Positions 1-12,325 of a stretch of 64,000 nucleotides of DNA are shown piece after piece. The notes under the pieces were generated by a model that worked only from the letters and a program-made list of their open reading frames with translations, was not told the origin of the DNA and made no database searches. A program made the position numbers and the translations under genes. Positions within the stretch are counted from its first letter, which is position 1, and each line of letters starts with the position of its first letter. Where the stretch lies: assembly GCA_030549775.1 (NCBI GenBank), contig CM060174.1:22556693-22620692 (forward strand), given 5' to 3'. The DNA is from Tamarix chinensis (Eukaryota > Streptophyta > Magnoliopsida > Caryophyllales > Tamaricaceae).

Positions 1-3000
1 TATATAAAGAAGAATTAGTTGATGAAAGTTTATATCACTTGGTGTGTCATACATAACACACTAAAAGGCATTATCATGGATTAATTGATGAGCTAAACAT
101 TAAATTACAAGGACAAATCCTATAGTTCGTGAATGATAATTATAAAGAAGGATCCCTCAATCATAAGAATATATTTTACTTCAGTTTTTCAGCTTAAAGT
201 TGATATATATAAGGTAAAGGTATTGGGTATATGGACTCTATCAAGTCAAAGACTTAAGAACAAGAAATATTAGTCAACAACAAAAGTTAATTAGACAAGC
301 TTCAAGAAAAAATAAGACAATTTTATGGCTGATTTTGATAAGAGATTGTTAGAAATAAGTCACATGATACTGTTCAATAATATGATGTAAATTCTTATTT
401 TTATTTCAACCTAAATTTATTTTTCATTAATGATATGAGCTAATTCATATTATTTAATGCTATAGATTAAACCCAAAACCTTAATGGAAACAAATTTTAA
501 GATATGTTTTGACCAAAAGCCATGAATCCCACTTAGCATAGTTTGAATAAAAAAAAGAACTTTGATGTCTTGTAGGTGATTTTCACAAGTAGCCTTTCAA
601 GTAGGGGATGAAATGTTTCATGGTAAGTATGGATGATTTTAGGAGGATAGTGAGGTAAATAAGGGGGAATTCCCTCTTCACAACCTAAGATAAATAATTT
701 TTTTTAATTGTAGTAATATGCACTGAAAAGAAAATGTACATGTAACTATTTTTAGTTTGATTATTTCATTATTGTGGCTACTAACTATCGCATGTTCTAA
801 TGTTTTTCTTAAGTTACCTCAAACTTCAACATTCATGTTTTGCTTATTATTTTTATTAAATTACTAATCATACTTCAATCTTGTTATCTAATCCTACACT
901 AAGAAACCAAATTTTGGAAAAGAAATTAGGAAAAAACAGTTGGCATTTGTGCTTTAACTTGCAATAGTTTATTCAACGTACTCATATGTAGGAAGAAAAC
1001 CCCAATGAAAATAAAAATCAAAACTGGATTCAATTCAAAATTATTGCGTAAACTAAAGGTTCATTTAAGGTAACCAAAATGTTCTTAATTTAATTTGGTT
1101 GTTAAAATTCTAAAGTTCATAGTTAGATAAAGAATCATCAATGCAACCTCATGGTTGATAACCAACTAGTCAGATAATGAATATTTCCTTTTCTACTAAT
1201 CTCTAAGCGAAAGAGATCCATAAATTTTAGACTAAGAGAGAAAGGGAGATAATATAAATTACAAGTATATAGGAACTTTTAATAAAAATTAATCAAAAAT
1301 AATAGTAGCTAAAATCCAACTAATGACATCTGTTAGCCCCCACAATTCCAGTAAATGAAGAATCACCCAAGCTTGGTCTCAGAAAATACAAATCAAGTAA
1401 ATCTCTAATCAGTTGTAATCTTATTGCATAGATACCTAACAACTAATAATAACATATCATCCAAATAAACCAGAGCTAGTAATAAAACTATGTCCACTAT
1501 TAAATTATCAAATGAGATTAATTAATAATACATTATACTAGAAGAAAAAAAATATAATGTAGGTAAAAATCTAGTTCAAAACCAAAATTTAAAAAAAAAT
1601 ATTAAAAAACTATAAAGTATTCATTTGAATGCAATCATCAAATTATTGAATCACTAGAGTCACTATTTCTAAGAAATGTTAAACACTTTGATTTGATCCC
1701 TACTATTTATTAGTACTGATGAATTTTCTCAAGTTCTAGCTGAAGAATTAATGATGAGTATTTTTGAATAATGATTAAATTATCTTGCAAGATATAAAGG
1801 AACAAAATAAATACTATACACTGACAAGCTACCGTTATCATCACCAACTTTACAAGTGTATTCGTTTCTAACTCTCCTATTTTTCTTTTGTTTTTGGTCC
1901 TAAATAAATATATAGTGATGTTGTAGAGTGACATAAGTTTTGAAATATATTTATCTATTAAGGTAGAATAATCAAAACTTCATAGGGTTTAGAAGCATCA
2001 GAAGGTGGGAGGGAAAAAATAATACATACAGGTAAGGACACTAGGTGAAGAAGAAAGAGTAAGTGTAGTCCAAAATAAGAGTAGAAATTTTTGAGGGTCT
2101 CATGAATGGCCATAATTTCCTTTCTTATTATATTATTTTCTCTTTTCTCATTTTTAATGATATTATATTATTTCTTCTAACCAAAATTCAAAAAATATGT
2201 AGTAGATGGACTAGAACCTAGCACTAAAGATCACATCTCCAACATAATGAGTCAAATAAATAAATTCCATTTAAAAATAAAAGTAATAGAGAAGAAGAAA
2301 AATGATGAGGCCAATTATGCATTTACACAAACACATAAGCTATGACTAGGAAAGTACACCAACATAAAGTTTGAAATCTACTAACTTTATGTCAATCTCC
2401 CTATATTTATAGCATATATAATACACAAGACATAGAGAAAATTCAAATATATTAAAAATAGTAAGTAGTAACAACCTCACAAGGGCTAAAACAAATAGAA
2501 CAAAAACAATGACTACAATCAATAATATAAAACATAATATGAATAAGAATAAGAGCAAACACTTATGATTCCTTAAGACTAAACATACAAAAAAGGACTC
2601 TTGAGAAGATTTTCCTTGATTTATTTTTTTCTTTCGACGATGAAATTTCACCTTTACCATTAAATAAGCTATTATAACTTTTCTAATATTTTTTCATTCT
2701 TTAAAATATTCCTAGAGACCAAACATTAGAATCAAGATGAGTGGATTACATCAATAAATATACCGAAGAAAGATTATAAACTAAATATGAATATGCTAAC
2801 CAACTACATATCAAAAATAAATTCTTCTAAAAGAACCTTAGGTCTTGAGAATATTCCTAAAAAATAAAATTATTTTCATTCTTGAGATTATTCCCGTAAT
2901 TTATACACTTTACTTTTTCTTAATGTTTTCTAGAAGTGTTGGTGCTATCACTTGTGCTACAACAATACGTGTATTAATTCTTTTTGTCAATATGATAGAT

Positions 3001-3032
3001 TCTTTGGGGGAATCTTTCTTCTAATACATGTT
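1..3032. other. AT-rich DNA with no recognised gene
   Basis: Both strands show only short open frames (up to about 100 codons) of low-complexity, membrane-like composition that AT-rich DNA produces by chance. I recognised no transposon protein, RNA gene or terminal repeat here. The right edge is the TAATG target site of element A. Confidence 0.6.
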
Positions 3033-3037
3033 TAATG

Positions 3038-3793
3038 TGATGTAAGATTATCTCAATATTACTCTTCTAATATTGAAGAAAAAAAATTACCATGTTTAGA
3101 GTTGGTACCAATAGTTCTTGAAGATCCTAATACTTCTAATCTTTTGTTAGGTAACTCTTTTAGGTACTATATATGTTTGTGAGATGATCAATCCATCAAA
3201 GATATCTAGTATACATGGAAATTTCATTACAAGGATTACAAACTTGCATAGAAGATAACGCTACAAGACACAATGCTTGAGTACATATGATTATTCAATG
3301 TATTATATACTTAGAGTTTTTTGTAGATTTGTTATTTTATTATATACTCTGTATTGTTTGTAATTTTTCATTGTAATCACTATATATGTAATATAGGCAT
3401 GCATACAGTTGATTTTTGTTAATTAGATTGGTTATATGGGCTTGGTTAACAAAGAGTAAACTAAGGCTGGCATGTGTGTGTGTGTATGGTGTTGTAATGA
3501 GTGAAAATTTCATGAAAAGAATTGACAACTTGAGAGCTACTTCAAGCCTCTTCTTATTTTCTTCTTCAAGTGAATATTTATTGGAAATTTATTGATTAAT
3601 ATCTAAAAAATTAAGTGATTTATATATTGAATTGGTTTGATATTGGGTTAGATCAATAAAAACCTACCAAAGTATACAAAATCATATGATACCAGTCATC
3701 ATATATACTTCTTCATGGAATCATTTTTCAACTTATTTCACCAAAATAAAAGTACCTGTGTTGTAGAGGATTATTCATCCATGATCTACCACA
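3038..3793 (+). repeat. 5' LTR of element A
   Basis: It starts TGATG and ends CCACA. It matches the 3' LTR over its whole length with many substitutions; shared landmarks are the block around GGTACCAAT (about 3105), a block around 3290-3400 containing TTTGTTATTTTATT and TCATTGTAATCA, and a TG dinucleotide run (3473-3485). The divergence implies an old insertion. The block at 3290-3400 also occurs in the LTRs at 11730-12325, 46022-46798 and 49916-50711, which defines one LTR family. Confidence 0.85.
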
Positions 3794-3799
3794 TCAAAT

Positions 3800-3811
3800 T
3801 TGGTATAAAAG
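3800..3811 (+). promoter_or_regulatory. Primer-binding site of element A
   Basis: TTGGTATAAAAG lies 6 bases after the LTR end. It is a decayed form of the initiator-Met-tRNA type site TGGTATCAGAGC and corresponds to TTGGTATCAAAG in elements B and C. It would prime minus-strand DNA synthesis. Confidence 0.7.
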
Positions 3812-4719
3812 ATGGTTTTGATTAAACATCATAAGGTGCCAAGTTTCATCACCAACTTCAGCATCACATATTATCACCATTGAGTTCTTAGTAGGGTTCT
3901 TGATGGTTCTTGATTGAATTCTTTGAATCTTAATTTTAGTTATTTGAATCTTGAACCCATTATATGATATCAAGTAGGATTTGCATGTCGTAGAGGATTT
4001 GATGGATGAATCTTTAAGCAGAATCTTAAAAAAATACATGTAAAGGATCGACACAAATTGACATGAGATTATTTTTTTCAAAACTATAAAGAGAAAGTTT
4101 TGTGTGTACATGTTGGATGTATCCTACTATAATTGATAGTACTCATTTTGAATGAAATTATTACATGTTTATTATCTGTTTTTTGTTGGACTATCACGTG
4201 TGGTGATCAATGCATGTGTAGAAACGACTGAGTAGGAGTTTTGTTTGTGATATCACTTTGATGATTTAGAGTAGTGTCGAATGTTTGTGCATTTTCTTAA
4301 CTTTTTATTCATATGTTTTTAATGGTTTACTCAAGTGTATGTGTTCGATAATTGAGTAGAATAAGTTAGGTTAGTGTGTTAACTTTACTTTGATAAAATT
4401 ACACATAAAAAACATAAAAATGTGCATACTACATGGTAAGTGTTTTCCAAGTGGATGATTGTGAACTTGCTGAATTCCACTTCAAGAACTTAGCAAGAAA
4501 GGTGTAAGTGTGTTCATTTACTTGTGTAAGTAGCATATGTAATTGATTACAGCTTGTTAGACTCATTAGAATATAAAAAATTGTAAGAATTGACCAAGGA
4601 CTAGATGGTGACAAATTTTTGATTTGGTTTCATAGCCAAAACCCTAAGTATTTTTCCAACTAGTGATTAATTATGCTAATGGGTCAACACCATGGAAGGG
4701 GGAATAAATTTTTAAAACC
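3812..4719 (+). other. Leader between primer-binding site and gag of element A
   Basis: About 900 bases without a recognisable coding signal. The segment just before gag (about 4610-4720, including GCCAAAACCCTAAG) is typical untranslated leader. I saw no clear insertion in it. Confidence 0.4.
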
Positions 4720-5860
4720 ATGGTTGAGTCTATACAAAATCTCTCAACCAATCTAGATGCAACTAATTCTCAACTTAAGTAAATTGCTGTAATGCAAACA
4801 CAATTAAAAAGAATGGAATCTAGATTTGTCAAACAAGAATTGGTTTAAAATATCCAAGAACAAAGGGATTTCTATGGAAACCAAATGGGGAGTGCAATAA
4901 AACCAACTAATCTAGAAAACCTAAACTCACGTGTAGACCATTATGAAGCGTAAATAGGGAGTATAAGCAGTTGGAATTTCTATGACCATCAACCAAAGCA
5001 TCATCAAAAATAATATAAAGGTATTAAACTTGATCTCCTTAATGTTAATAGTAAACTTGATGTTGATTTCTTTCTTGAGAATTTACATAAGGTAGAGGCT
5101 ATATTTTATTTCAAATATTATCATGATGAATGAAAATGTAAACTAGCTACTCTTAAGTTTAAGAATTTCACTAGGATATGGTATGATATTTTGAAAAGGA
5201 CTAGGGAAATAGAAGGAAAATTAAAAATCAAATCTTGGGATAAACTTAAGAAGCATCTAAGAAAGAAATTTATACCTAAAGGTTATGAGCAAGATAGTTA
5301 TATTAGATTGACCACTCTTAGACCAAGAATTCAAAGTATTAAAGAATATGTTAGGGAGTTTGAAAGATTAGCACTTATATTTGATATCCATGAGAAAAAG
5401 GAATAAACATGTACTAGATTTCTAAGCAACCATAACATGATGATTCAAGATAAAGTTGAAACCTGTCTATATGATTCTCTTGATGATATGATTAAAATAT
5501 CCATGAGATTTGAAAGGTAAATCAAGACCACTAAGACTCATGCCAAGTAAAGTACTTTATCTACAAAGTACTACTCAAGATATATGGCATGGAACGTGTA
5601 CTTCAAACTCTACAAGTCTTGATAAGAAGCAAGGATCCACTGGAGAATATAAAGGCAATAATAACATCAGTGAGGTCTCTACAAGAAAATATTTTAAATT
5701 TTGAGGTTTTTGATACTTTGCTCGTTAATTTCCCATTCATAGAGTGTTATCCATAAAAGAAATTGAAGCTATGAAGACTTGTGAATTGGACCCAAAATTC
5801 AAGCCTTTTGAAGAAATTTCCAGTGAGTCAAAATAGCAAGAAAATTATTGTTATGTATTG
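4720..5860 (+). pseudogene. gag pseudogene of element A
   Basis: Remnant of the capsid protein. The N-terminal part (4720-4900) encodes a hydrophilic, probably coiled-coil stretch with several stops. The retrotransposon gag domain is best preserved at 5130-5410, with motifs such as ATLKFKNF, RIWYD, KLKKHLRKKF and YVREFERL, as in plant Ty3/gypsy gag. After a stop at 5404-5406 it continues to about 5530. The nucleocapsid zinc knuckle (about 5690-5740) is recognisable from its context (GF-YFA-FPIHR) but its Cys ligands are largely lost. Element C has the same gag with the same spacing. No intact product can be made. Confidence 0.8.
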
Positions 5861-5899
5861 GAAAGATTACTTCATGTCCAAGCTCATGACCAACCCAAT

Positions 5900-8800
5900 C
5901 AATGAGAAAAGATTTTTAAAATTAAAGAAAGAGTAAAAGATACAGTTTTTCAAGTTATCATTAATAGTAGATCTCATACGAATATAGCTAATAAGAGAAT
6001 GGTGAAATATTTGGAATTGAAGACAGCACCACATCCAAAGACTTATTTTCTTCAATAGTGAAATAAGGAAAACAGAGTTAAGGTAACCAAGAAAACCCTA
6101 ATCTCATTTAAAATTGGTAATTATCATGATGGTGTACTATGTGATATTTTTCCTATGGATGCATATGAAATCTTATTAGGTAGACCATGACAATATGATA
6201 TAAATGATATCTGCAATGATATTACTAATGAATATCTAGTTGAGAAGGATAAGTAAAAGTACAAACTTAAGCATCCTAGGTGTGATACTAAAAAAATAGT
6301 TGAGAATAAAAAAAAGTTTATTTTGCATGAGAAGGCTATGGTAAAATGTATTTGGGAAGAAGGTATTTGCTATGATATGATTATTAAGGAATCCCTACAA
6401 GCATAGAAAAATAATAATAATCCTCGATTACCAAATATTATTGATGAGTATCATGATGTATTTCCTAATGACTTACCACCTAGATTACAACCTAAAAGAG
6501 GAATAGAATATGATATTGACATAATTTTAGTGTGTCTTTGCCTAATTGACTTGGATATTGATGTAATCCAAAAGAGGCTAAGTAATTAGAGAGAAAAAAT
6601 ACAAGAACTCATTGGAAAAGGATATGTGAGAGAAAGCACGAGTCCATGTTTTGTGCTTGTGTTACTTGTTCCTAAAAAAGATGGTACATGGCGTACATGT
6701 ATTGACTCTAGAGATGTGAATAATATAACAATCAAATATAGATTTCCTACGCCAAGATTAGATGACATGTTAGACAAATTATGTGGAGCACAAATATTAT
6801 TTAAAATTGATCTAAGGAGTGTATATCATCAAATAAGAATAAGAGAGGGGATGAATGAAAAACTACATTCAAAATAAAATATGGTCTTAATGAATTGACC
6901 TAGTTCATTTATGACACTAATGAGTCAATTTCATCGACCTTTTATTTGAAGATTCATTACGGTATACTTAGTTGATATACTTGTGTAAAGTAAAAATATG
7001 TATGATCATCTTATTCATTTAAGGAGGTTATTTGATAAGCTAAGGGAAACTAAACTCTATATAAAAATGGAGAAATGTGATTTTATGCTTTCAAGTATTG
7101 CTTTCTTTGGATATATTATGAGTATTGAAGGTATAAAAGTGGATCCTACAAAGATTCAAGCTATTCAAGATTGTCCAATACCCATATATATGCATGACGT
7201 GAGAAGTTTTCATGGTTTGGCATGTTTTTGTAGAAGATTCGTTAAAGATTTTTCAACTATTTCCACACACGTAAAGAGGATCATGAATAAAGGCAAATTC
7301 CAATAGTGTGAGGATACAACTAAATTCTTCCATACTTTGAATGACAAGCTATGTAATGCACCACTATTACCTTTACCTAACTTTGATAAATTTTCTGAAG
7401 TTACATGTAATGCTAGTGGGGTAGGGATATGAGGTGTACTCTCCGAAGAAAAATGGGCCATTTTATTCTTTAGTGAAAAATTAAATGGGGCTAAATTGAA
7501 TTATTGAACATACGATAAAGAGTTCTATGTCATCATAAGAAGTCTAGAAACATGGTGCCATTATTTGAGACCTAAGATATTTATTTTTCATTCGGATCAT
7601 GAAAGTTTAAAATATTTGTATAGGAAAAATAATATTAGTCATAGACATACTAAATGGGTTAGTTTTTTACAATCCTTCGTGTTTTGTGTCAGACATTTTC
7701 ATGTTAAGGAAAATGTAATAGAAATTTATTTATCTAGAAGATTTATGATACTTGTAATGTTGGATTCTAAATTATTGTTTAAAAGATGAAGATTTTTTTG
7801 AAACTTATAACGCATGTAAAAAGAATAATATTTGTGGATATTATGTGTTACAAGATGACTCTCTTTCCAAACTTAATATGTTGTGTATACCTCATTCTAG
7901 TGTACATGATTTACTTGTTAAGAAGTAAATGAGGGGGTATAGTTAGTCATTTTGGTGTTTATAGAACCATGGAAATATTACAAGAAAATTCTTATTTGCC
8001 AAGAATAATAAACTTAGTACAAGCTATTATTGATAGATATATAATTTGTAAAAAGTGTAAAGTTTATTCTATAAAAGTTTGTATACTCTTTTGCCAAATC
8101 CTAGTTAACAATAGCAAAGTGTTAGCATGAACTTTAGCTAAGGTTTACCAAGGTCACAAAAGGGAAAGGATTATACTCTATTGGTAGTATATAGGTTCTC
8201 TAAAATGGCACATTTCATACCTTGTAATAAAAAATATGATGTAACTCATGTAGCATATTTATATTTTATAGAGATAGTAAGGTTCCATGGAGTTTCCAAA
8301 AGTATAATGTCAAATAGATATGTGAATTTTTTAAGGTAATTTTAGAATATACTTTGACATATATTAGGTACAAAGTTGTTATCTATTATATCTCACCATT
8401 CACAAATGGATGGTCAAACCGAAGTGACTAATATAACTTAAGAACTTTGCTACGAGGGTTATTTAATAAAATTACTAAGGATTGAGATATAAAACTGGCA
8501 CATGCTGAATTTACTTATAATAAGAGTCCTTCTAGTTCAACTCGTTTGAGTTTCTTTGAAGTTATCTATATGTTTAATACTTATTTACCTGTTGATATGT
8601 TTTCATTAAGAAAAGGAGATATTAAGAATTATGATGCCAAATAAAGAATCAAGTTCTTTAAAAACTTCATGGACAAATTTAAAACAACATAGAGAAATCT
8701 AATGCCAAATCCTAAACTCAAGCAAACAAAAATAAAATTCAACAAGTGTTTTCACCATGAAAATTTGTTTTGTTACACTTAAGAAAATATTGATTTCCAA

Positions 8801-8950
8801 ACTTAAGAAAAAAGAAAATTTATATCAAGAGCTGATGGAATATTTAAAATCTTAAGAAAATTTGAAAATAATGCATATGAATTAGAATTACTTGAACAAT
8901 ATGGGGGAGTTTCTAGGACCTTCAATATTTTTGATTTACCTCCTTAGTAT
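5900..8950 (+). pseudogene. pol pseudogene of element A (protease, RT, RNase H, integrase)
   Basis: Domains appear in gypsy order. Protease is near 5950-6190: the catalytic D-S-G is replaced by N-S-R, and a LLGRP-like end follows. RT is at about 6560-7300, with the blocks [37 protein letters not shown] and a primer-grip/thumb region ([14 protein letters not shown]). The YLDD box reads YLVD, so one catalytic Asp is lost. RNase H is at 7330-7790; its first catalytic Asp is Asn (CNASGVGI), while HSDHESLKYL is kept. Integrase is at about 7850-8640: [11 protein letters not shown] is recognisable, the second Asp reads Asn (SNRY for SDRD), and the Glu in GQTEVTN remains. A C-terminal segment at 8780-8950 ends in a form of the chromovirus tail. 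Stops and frameshifts are frequent. Confidence 0.82.
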
Positions 8951-8983
8951 AATGATGTCAATTTGAGGACAAATTCTTCTTCA

Positions 8984-8994
8984 CAATGGGAGAA
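8984..8994 (+). promoter_or_regulatory. Polypurine tract of element A
   Basis: ACAATGGGAGAA lies immediately before the 3' LTR start (TTATG, from TGATG). It corresponds to the AATGGGGAAAA tract before the 3' LTR of element B and would prime plus-strand synthesis. Confidence 0.6.
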
Positions 8995-9085
8995 TTATGC
9001 CCAAGCTTCTCAATCTTACTCTTATAATATTGAAGAATAAGAATTATCACAATTAGAGATGGTACCAATTGTTCTTGAAGATTCT

Positions 9086-10520
9086 TTGTGTGCTCGGTTC
9101 AATAATGCATGATAGGGTACTGAAAAAATATAGCACAACACAATCATACAAGTATACACGGTTGATCTAAGTAATAAAGTAATGAATGAGTATCGTTTCC
9201 TTAGGGATCTAATGAAATGCACATTACTAGAGTTGAGCTTAGTGTAAAATTAAAATATACTATGAAATATTTGTAAGGTGATGGAAATAATAATAAAAGT
9301 GTAATGAAGTAAATGAGCACTAGGATTTCATCAATACCAATAAAAAAGATAAGAATAAAATTCAAAAGATAGATTCGCAGAAGTGAGAGCACTTATCACC
9401 AAATGCATGCATCCTATGATAGTTTAGAGCTTGTCAACCTCAAAAGATAATAATCCTTCTAGACTCACTAGATTCACTCAGAGGTGAAGTATACTCTTAT
9501 CCCTCTCCATCACGATGCATGGGCCATGGTAATCTCATACAATAAACTTCAAAGGATTAATGGCAATGCCACATCACCTTTCGGTGCTAACCTTATCAAC
9601 ACTCACCATCATTAGTTTTAGTCACTATGATAATCAATAAAAATTTCATGTGAGTGCTTAATGTCACAGAAATTCAACACATCAACAAATGAATGCTCAA
9701 TAAAATGAAATATTAGATAAACCAAAAATAATTATAATTTCACATATTATAGCAAAAGGATCACTCAATCCACCCACAACATAGAACTTTAACTCATTCT
9801 GAATTTCATCAAGCTAATCAAAAGTAAAGAGTAAATATTAAGAAGGGAAGGGAATGGATAGATCATGATAATCTAACCCCTATCTAGTTTAATATCTTAT
9901 TATTCTTCTCCCTCACTTAATGTAACTTGGTGTCACTCTTCCCTCTTAGATTTTCTTCTCTTCTGCTCTCATTTTCTGATTTTTGATTCCCTTCTTTGCT
10001 TCTTTTGTTTCTTTGAACCAATGGTTTTTTATAAGTGGTAAAAGGTGCAAATTGGGACAAGTTTTAATTGGATCTCCTTCAGGTGGTTCCACCCTCCAAT
10101 TTTCCTCAAGTGAATATAGCCAAAAGTAGGGATTTTGTTATTCTCTTTTGCAGTTGAGTATCTAGTTTATTGTAACATGGATAACAAAATTTGTTGGGAG
10201 TAAATATGCAATATTGGAACAATATAAATGTCACTCGGCTCTATTGAGTTGTACAATCTCCTTATACCACCCCTACACATTCTTTACTACTAAGTGAATA
10301 AAGGCATCCAAGTATGGGAGTTGACATAAGAGTACAAGTAACATTATCATTTCATAGGATATTCAGACTCTTTTCAGATTAAGTTCATATGAGTCATGTG
10401 AAAGATCAAAGGGTGGAAATATTGTTAGGAAACACACCCTACAACTTTTTAAAGTAGCAAGAATCATACAAAAAGGTATCCTACTAGAGTCCTTTAATCC
10501 GCATAAGTCAACTCATATCA
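9086..10520 (-). mobile_element. Nested TG...CA insert in the 3' LTR, probable solo LTR (N1)
   Basis: The 5' LTR of element A runs straight through AAGATCCTAATAC, whereas the 3' LTR is interrupted at that point by about 1,435 bases. The flanks are ATTCT (9081-9085) and ATCCT (10521-10525), a 5-bp duplication with one difference. Read on the minus strand, the insert begins TGATATGAGTTGAC and ends GAGCACACA, which are LTR-type ends, and it has no coding sequence. Its minus-strand 3' part contains a GGAAACGATAC-like stretch similar to one near the end of solo LTR I (38957-39819). A solo LTR is the simplest reading; a truncated non-autonomous element is the alternative. Confidence 0.65.
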
Positions 10521-10949
10521 ATCCTAATACTTCTATTTGTTTTCTAACTCTTAGAGGTATTATGTATGTTTATATAAAGATCCATCCATCTAAGACATCT
10601 AGTGCAAAAGATAATGGAATTACAAGGAATAAAAAGTTGTATAGAGGATAAGGCTACGATACACAAAGCTTGATCACATATGATTAGTTAATTTATTACA
10701 TACTCAAAATTTTGTGTAGCTTTGTTATTTTATTGCATACTTTGTAATGATTGTAATTTCTCATTGTAATCATTATATATATAATATAGGCATGTATATA
10801 GTTGATCTTTGTGAATTAGGCTGAATATATAGGCTTGGTATATTAGGTAGAATTTTGTGTGTGTGTGTGTGTTTATGGAGAAAAAGTAATGAAAAGAACT
10901 GACAACTTCATAGCTAATTTGAGCCTATTTTTCTCTTCTTCTTCAAATC

Positions 10950-11105
10950 AGAGTTTCTTAAGAAGTTGTATATTATACTCTAGAGAAAATAAGTGATGTC
11001 ACTATTGAATTGATTTAATATTAAGTTAGGTCAATATAGACCTACCAAAATATAAGAAATCATCCAATACAAATCATCACTTTAACTTTGCAATTTATGT
11101 CCCCA

Positions 11106-11138
<33 letters not shown>

Positions 11139-11200
11139 TCTTAAGAAGTTGTAGATTATACTTCTTCTTGGAGTATTTTTGCAACTTATGTCCCCAAAAT
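10950..11200. repeat. Partial tandem duplication with TA microsatellite in the 3' LTR
   Basis: TTTCTTAAGAAGTTGTA occurs at about 10953 and again at about 11137, and TTATGTCCCCAA occurs at about 11094 and 11184. A TA run (11106-11132) lies between the copies. The 5' LTR has only one copy of these blocks, so the duplication arose after insertion. Confidence 0.7.
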
Positions 11201-11250
11201 AAAGGGCCTATAATGTAGAAGATTATTCTTCCATGATCTTCCACATAATG

Positions 11251-11729
11251 TTTTTCCATGTTTCCTAGGTATTATTCCCCTTTAACTTTGATATATGTAT
11301 ATATGATATACAATTTATATCTCATAAGTACCTAATACCATAGAGAAAAATTAGAATATGGTCCAAGTACCATCTACATATATATATATGCTCTAAATTA
11401 TTTAGTCCATTTATATAATAGAGTAATACATGGAAAATTAAAGGGTAAGATAACAAATTTCTTTCTAGGTAAGAACACTTACTAAGTAGCCATTAGTTGT
11501 TGGATCTCATTGAATGTTTAATCTTTGATGGAAACGTTTTGCATTTATAATTTGAAATGTTAAACTTCTATTTTGTTTTGTATGAATTAAAACACAATTT
11601 TTTCTTCTATCAAATCAAATTAGGGAAGCATGCTATGATTTTTCATATTTTATCTTTTTTTTAATGGTTTATGATATCGAAGATTATCACTAAACAATAT
11701 TCTATAACTAGAAACTTTTGCTTTGGAAT
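11251..11729. other. AT-rich DNA, nothing recognised
   Basis: Flank of element A. It holds short TA-rich runs and no coding or repeat signature that I can assign. Confidence 0.5.
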
Positions 11730-12325
11730 TACATGTCACAAAAATGCCTCAAAACTTTGAATTCTTCAACTTGAACTTGATTATACTCAATATGCTTTTA
11801 TAAAGGCATTGATCTACTCCAAGTTCTAATGCCTTCTAATGAGAAATCTCCTATTTCTTAATAAAACACTCTTCCTGTTCTCTAGTACACTCAATTAAAG
11901 AAGGAGAAGGGTAGAAGAAGAAGACAATTTATTTCAAGTAGCTCTCTCTAAATTCAAGTGAACTTGATTTATATTATTCTCTTGTCTCCCTAAATCAATG
12001 AGTGCAAGGGTTTATACATGCATACATCTATGTAGGCCTTTACACTAATAAACCCACTAATTGACCCTTATTATTGATATTATTCCCTAATTCACAGTAC
12101 ACACATATTTAAAAATTTACAATGATTATTTAAAGGTATAAAGGTATACATAAAAAAAATCAAAGCTATACAACATTAATAATGTAATACATAGACGTAA
12201 TCATATGTAGTCCAACTTTGTGTCTTCTAGCCTTGTTCCTCCTTATAATTTGTAATCCTTGTAATTTCATTGTCATTGTCTTGTACATCAAACAACCTCA
12301 ATAGCATGAACTTCTTGCAAACATG
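11730..12325 (-). repeat. A-family LTR fragment or decayed solo LTR (J)
   Basis: The stretch 12150-12310 matches the LTR at 46022-46798 in the same orientation. Shared blocks are AAAGCTATA, ATGTAATACATAGA, CTTTGTGTCTTCTA-like sequence, TTGTAATTTCATTGTC, and TTGTCTTGTACATCAAA followed by CCTCAATAGC. The left part has the same pyrimidine/purine pattern (CTCAATTAAAGAAGGAGAAG). No internal retrotransposon sequence is attached. It abuts the truncated H1 copy at about 12325-12335. Confidence 0.6.

Larger units (their letters stand above)
3038..11245 (+). mobile_element. Element A: structurally complete, degenerate Ty3/gypsy retrotransposon
   Basis: Two homologous LTRs (3038-3793 and 8995-11245) enclose, in order, a primer-binding site, gag, protease, reverse transcriptase, RNase H, integrase and a polypurine tract. 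The 5-mer TAATG lies directly before the 5' LTR (3033-3037) and directly after the 3' LTR (11246-11250), as expected for a gypsy target duplication. The order RT, RNase H, integrase is diagnostic of Ty3/gypsy. The C-terminal region resembles chromovirus polyproteins that end in a SxTFNVxDLSP-like segment, so a chromovirus affiliation is likely but inferred. All coding regions carry multiple stops and frameshifts and several catalytic residues are changed, so the copy is dead. The 3' LTR is enlarged by a nested insert at 9086-10520. Confidence 0.88.
8995..11245 (+). repeat. 3' LTR of element A, split by a nested insert
   Basis: Homologous to 3038-3793 in two pieces: 8995-9085, then 10521-11245. 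It carries a longer TG run (10856-10872) than the 5' LTR, and near its end an added segment holding a TA microsatellite and a partial tandem duplication. It ends CCACA followed by TAATG. Confidence 0.82.

Noticed and set aside
3473..3485. TG dinucleotide run as a regulatory element in the LTRs of A
   Set aside because: Present in both LTRs with different lengths, as expected from ordinary microsatellite slippage.
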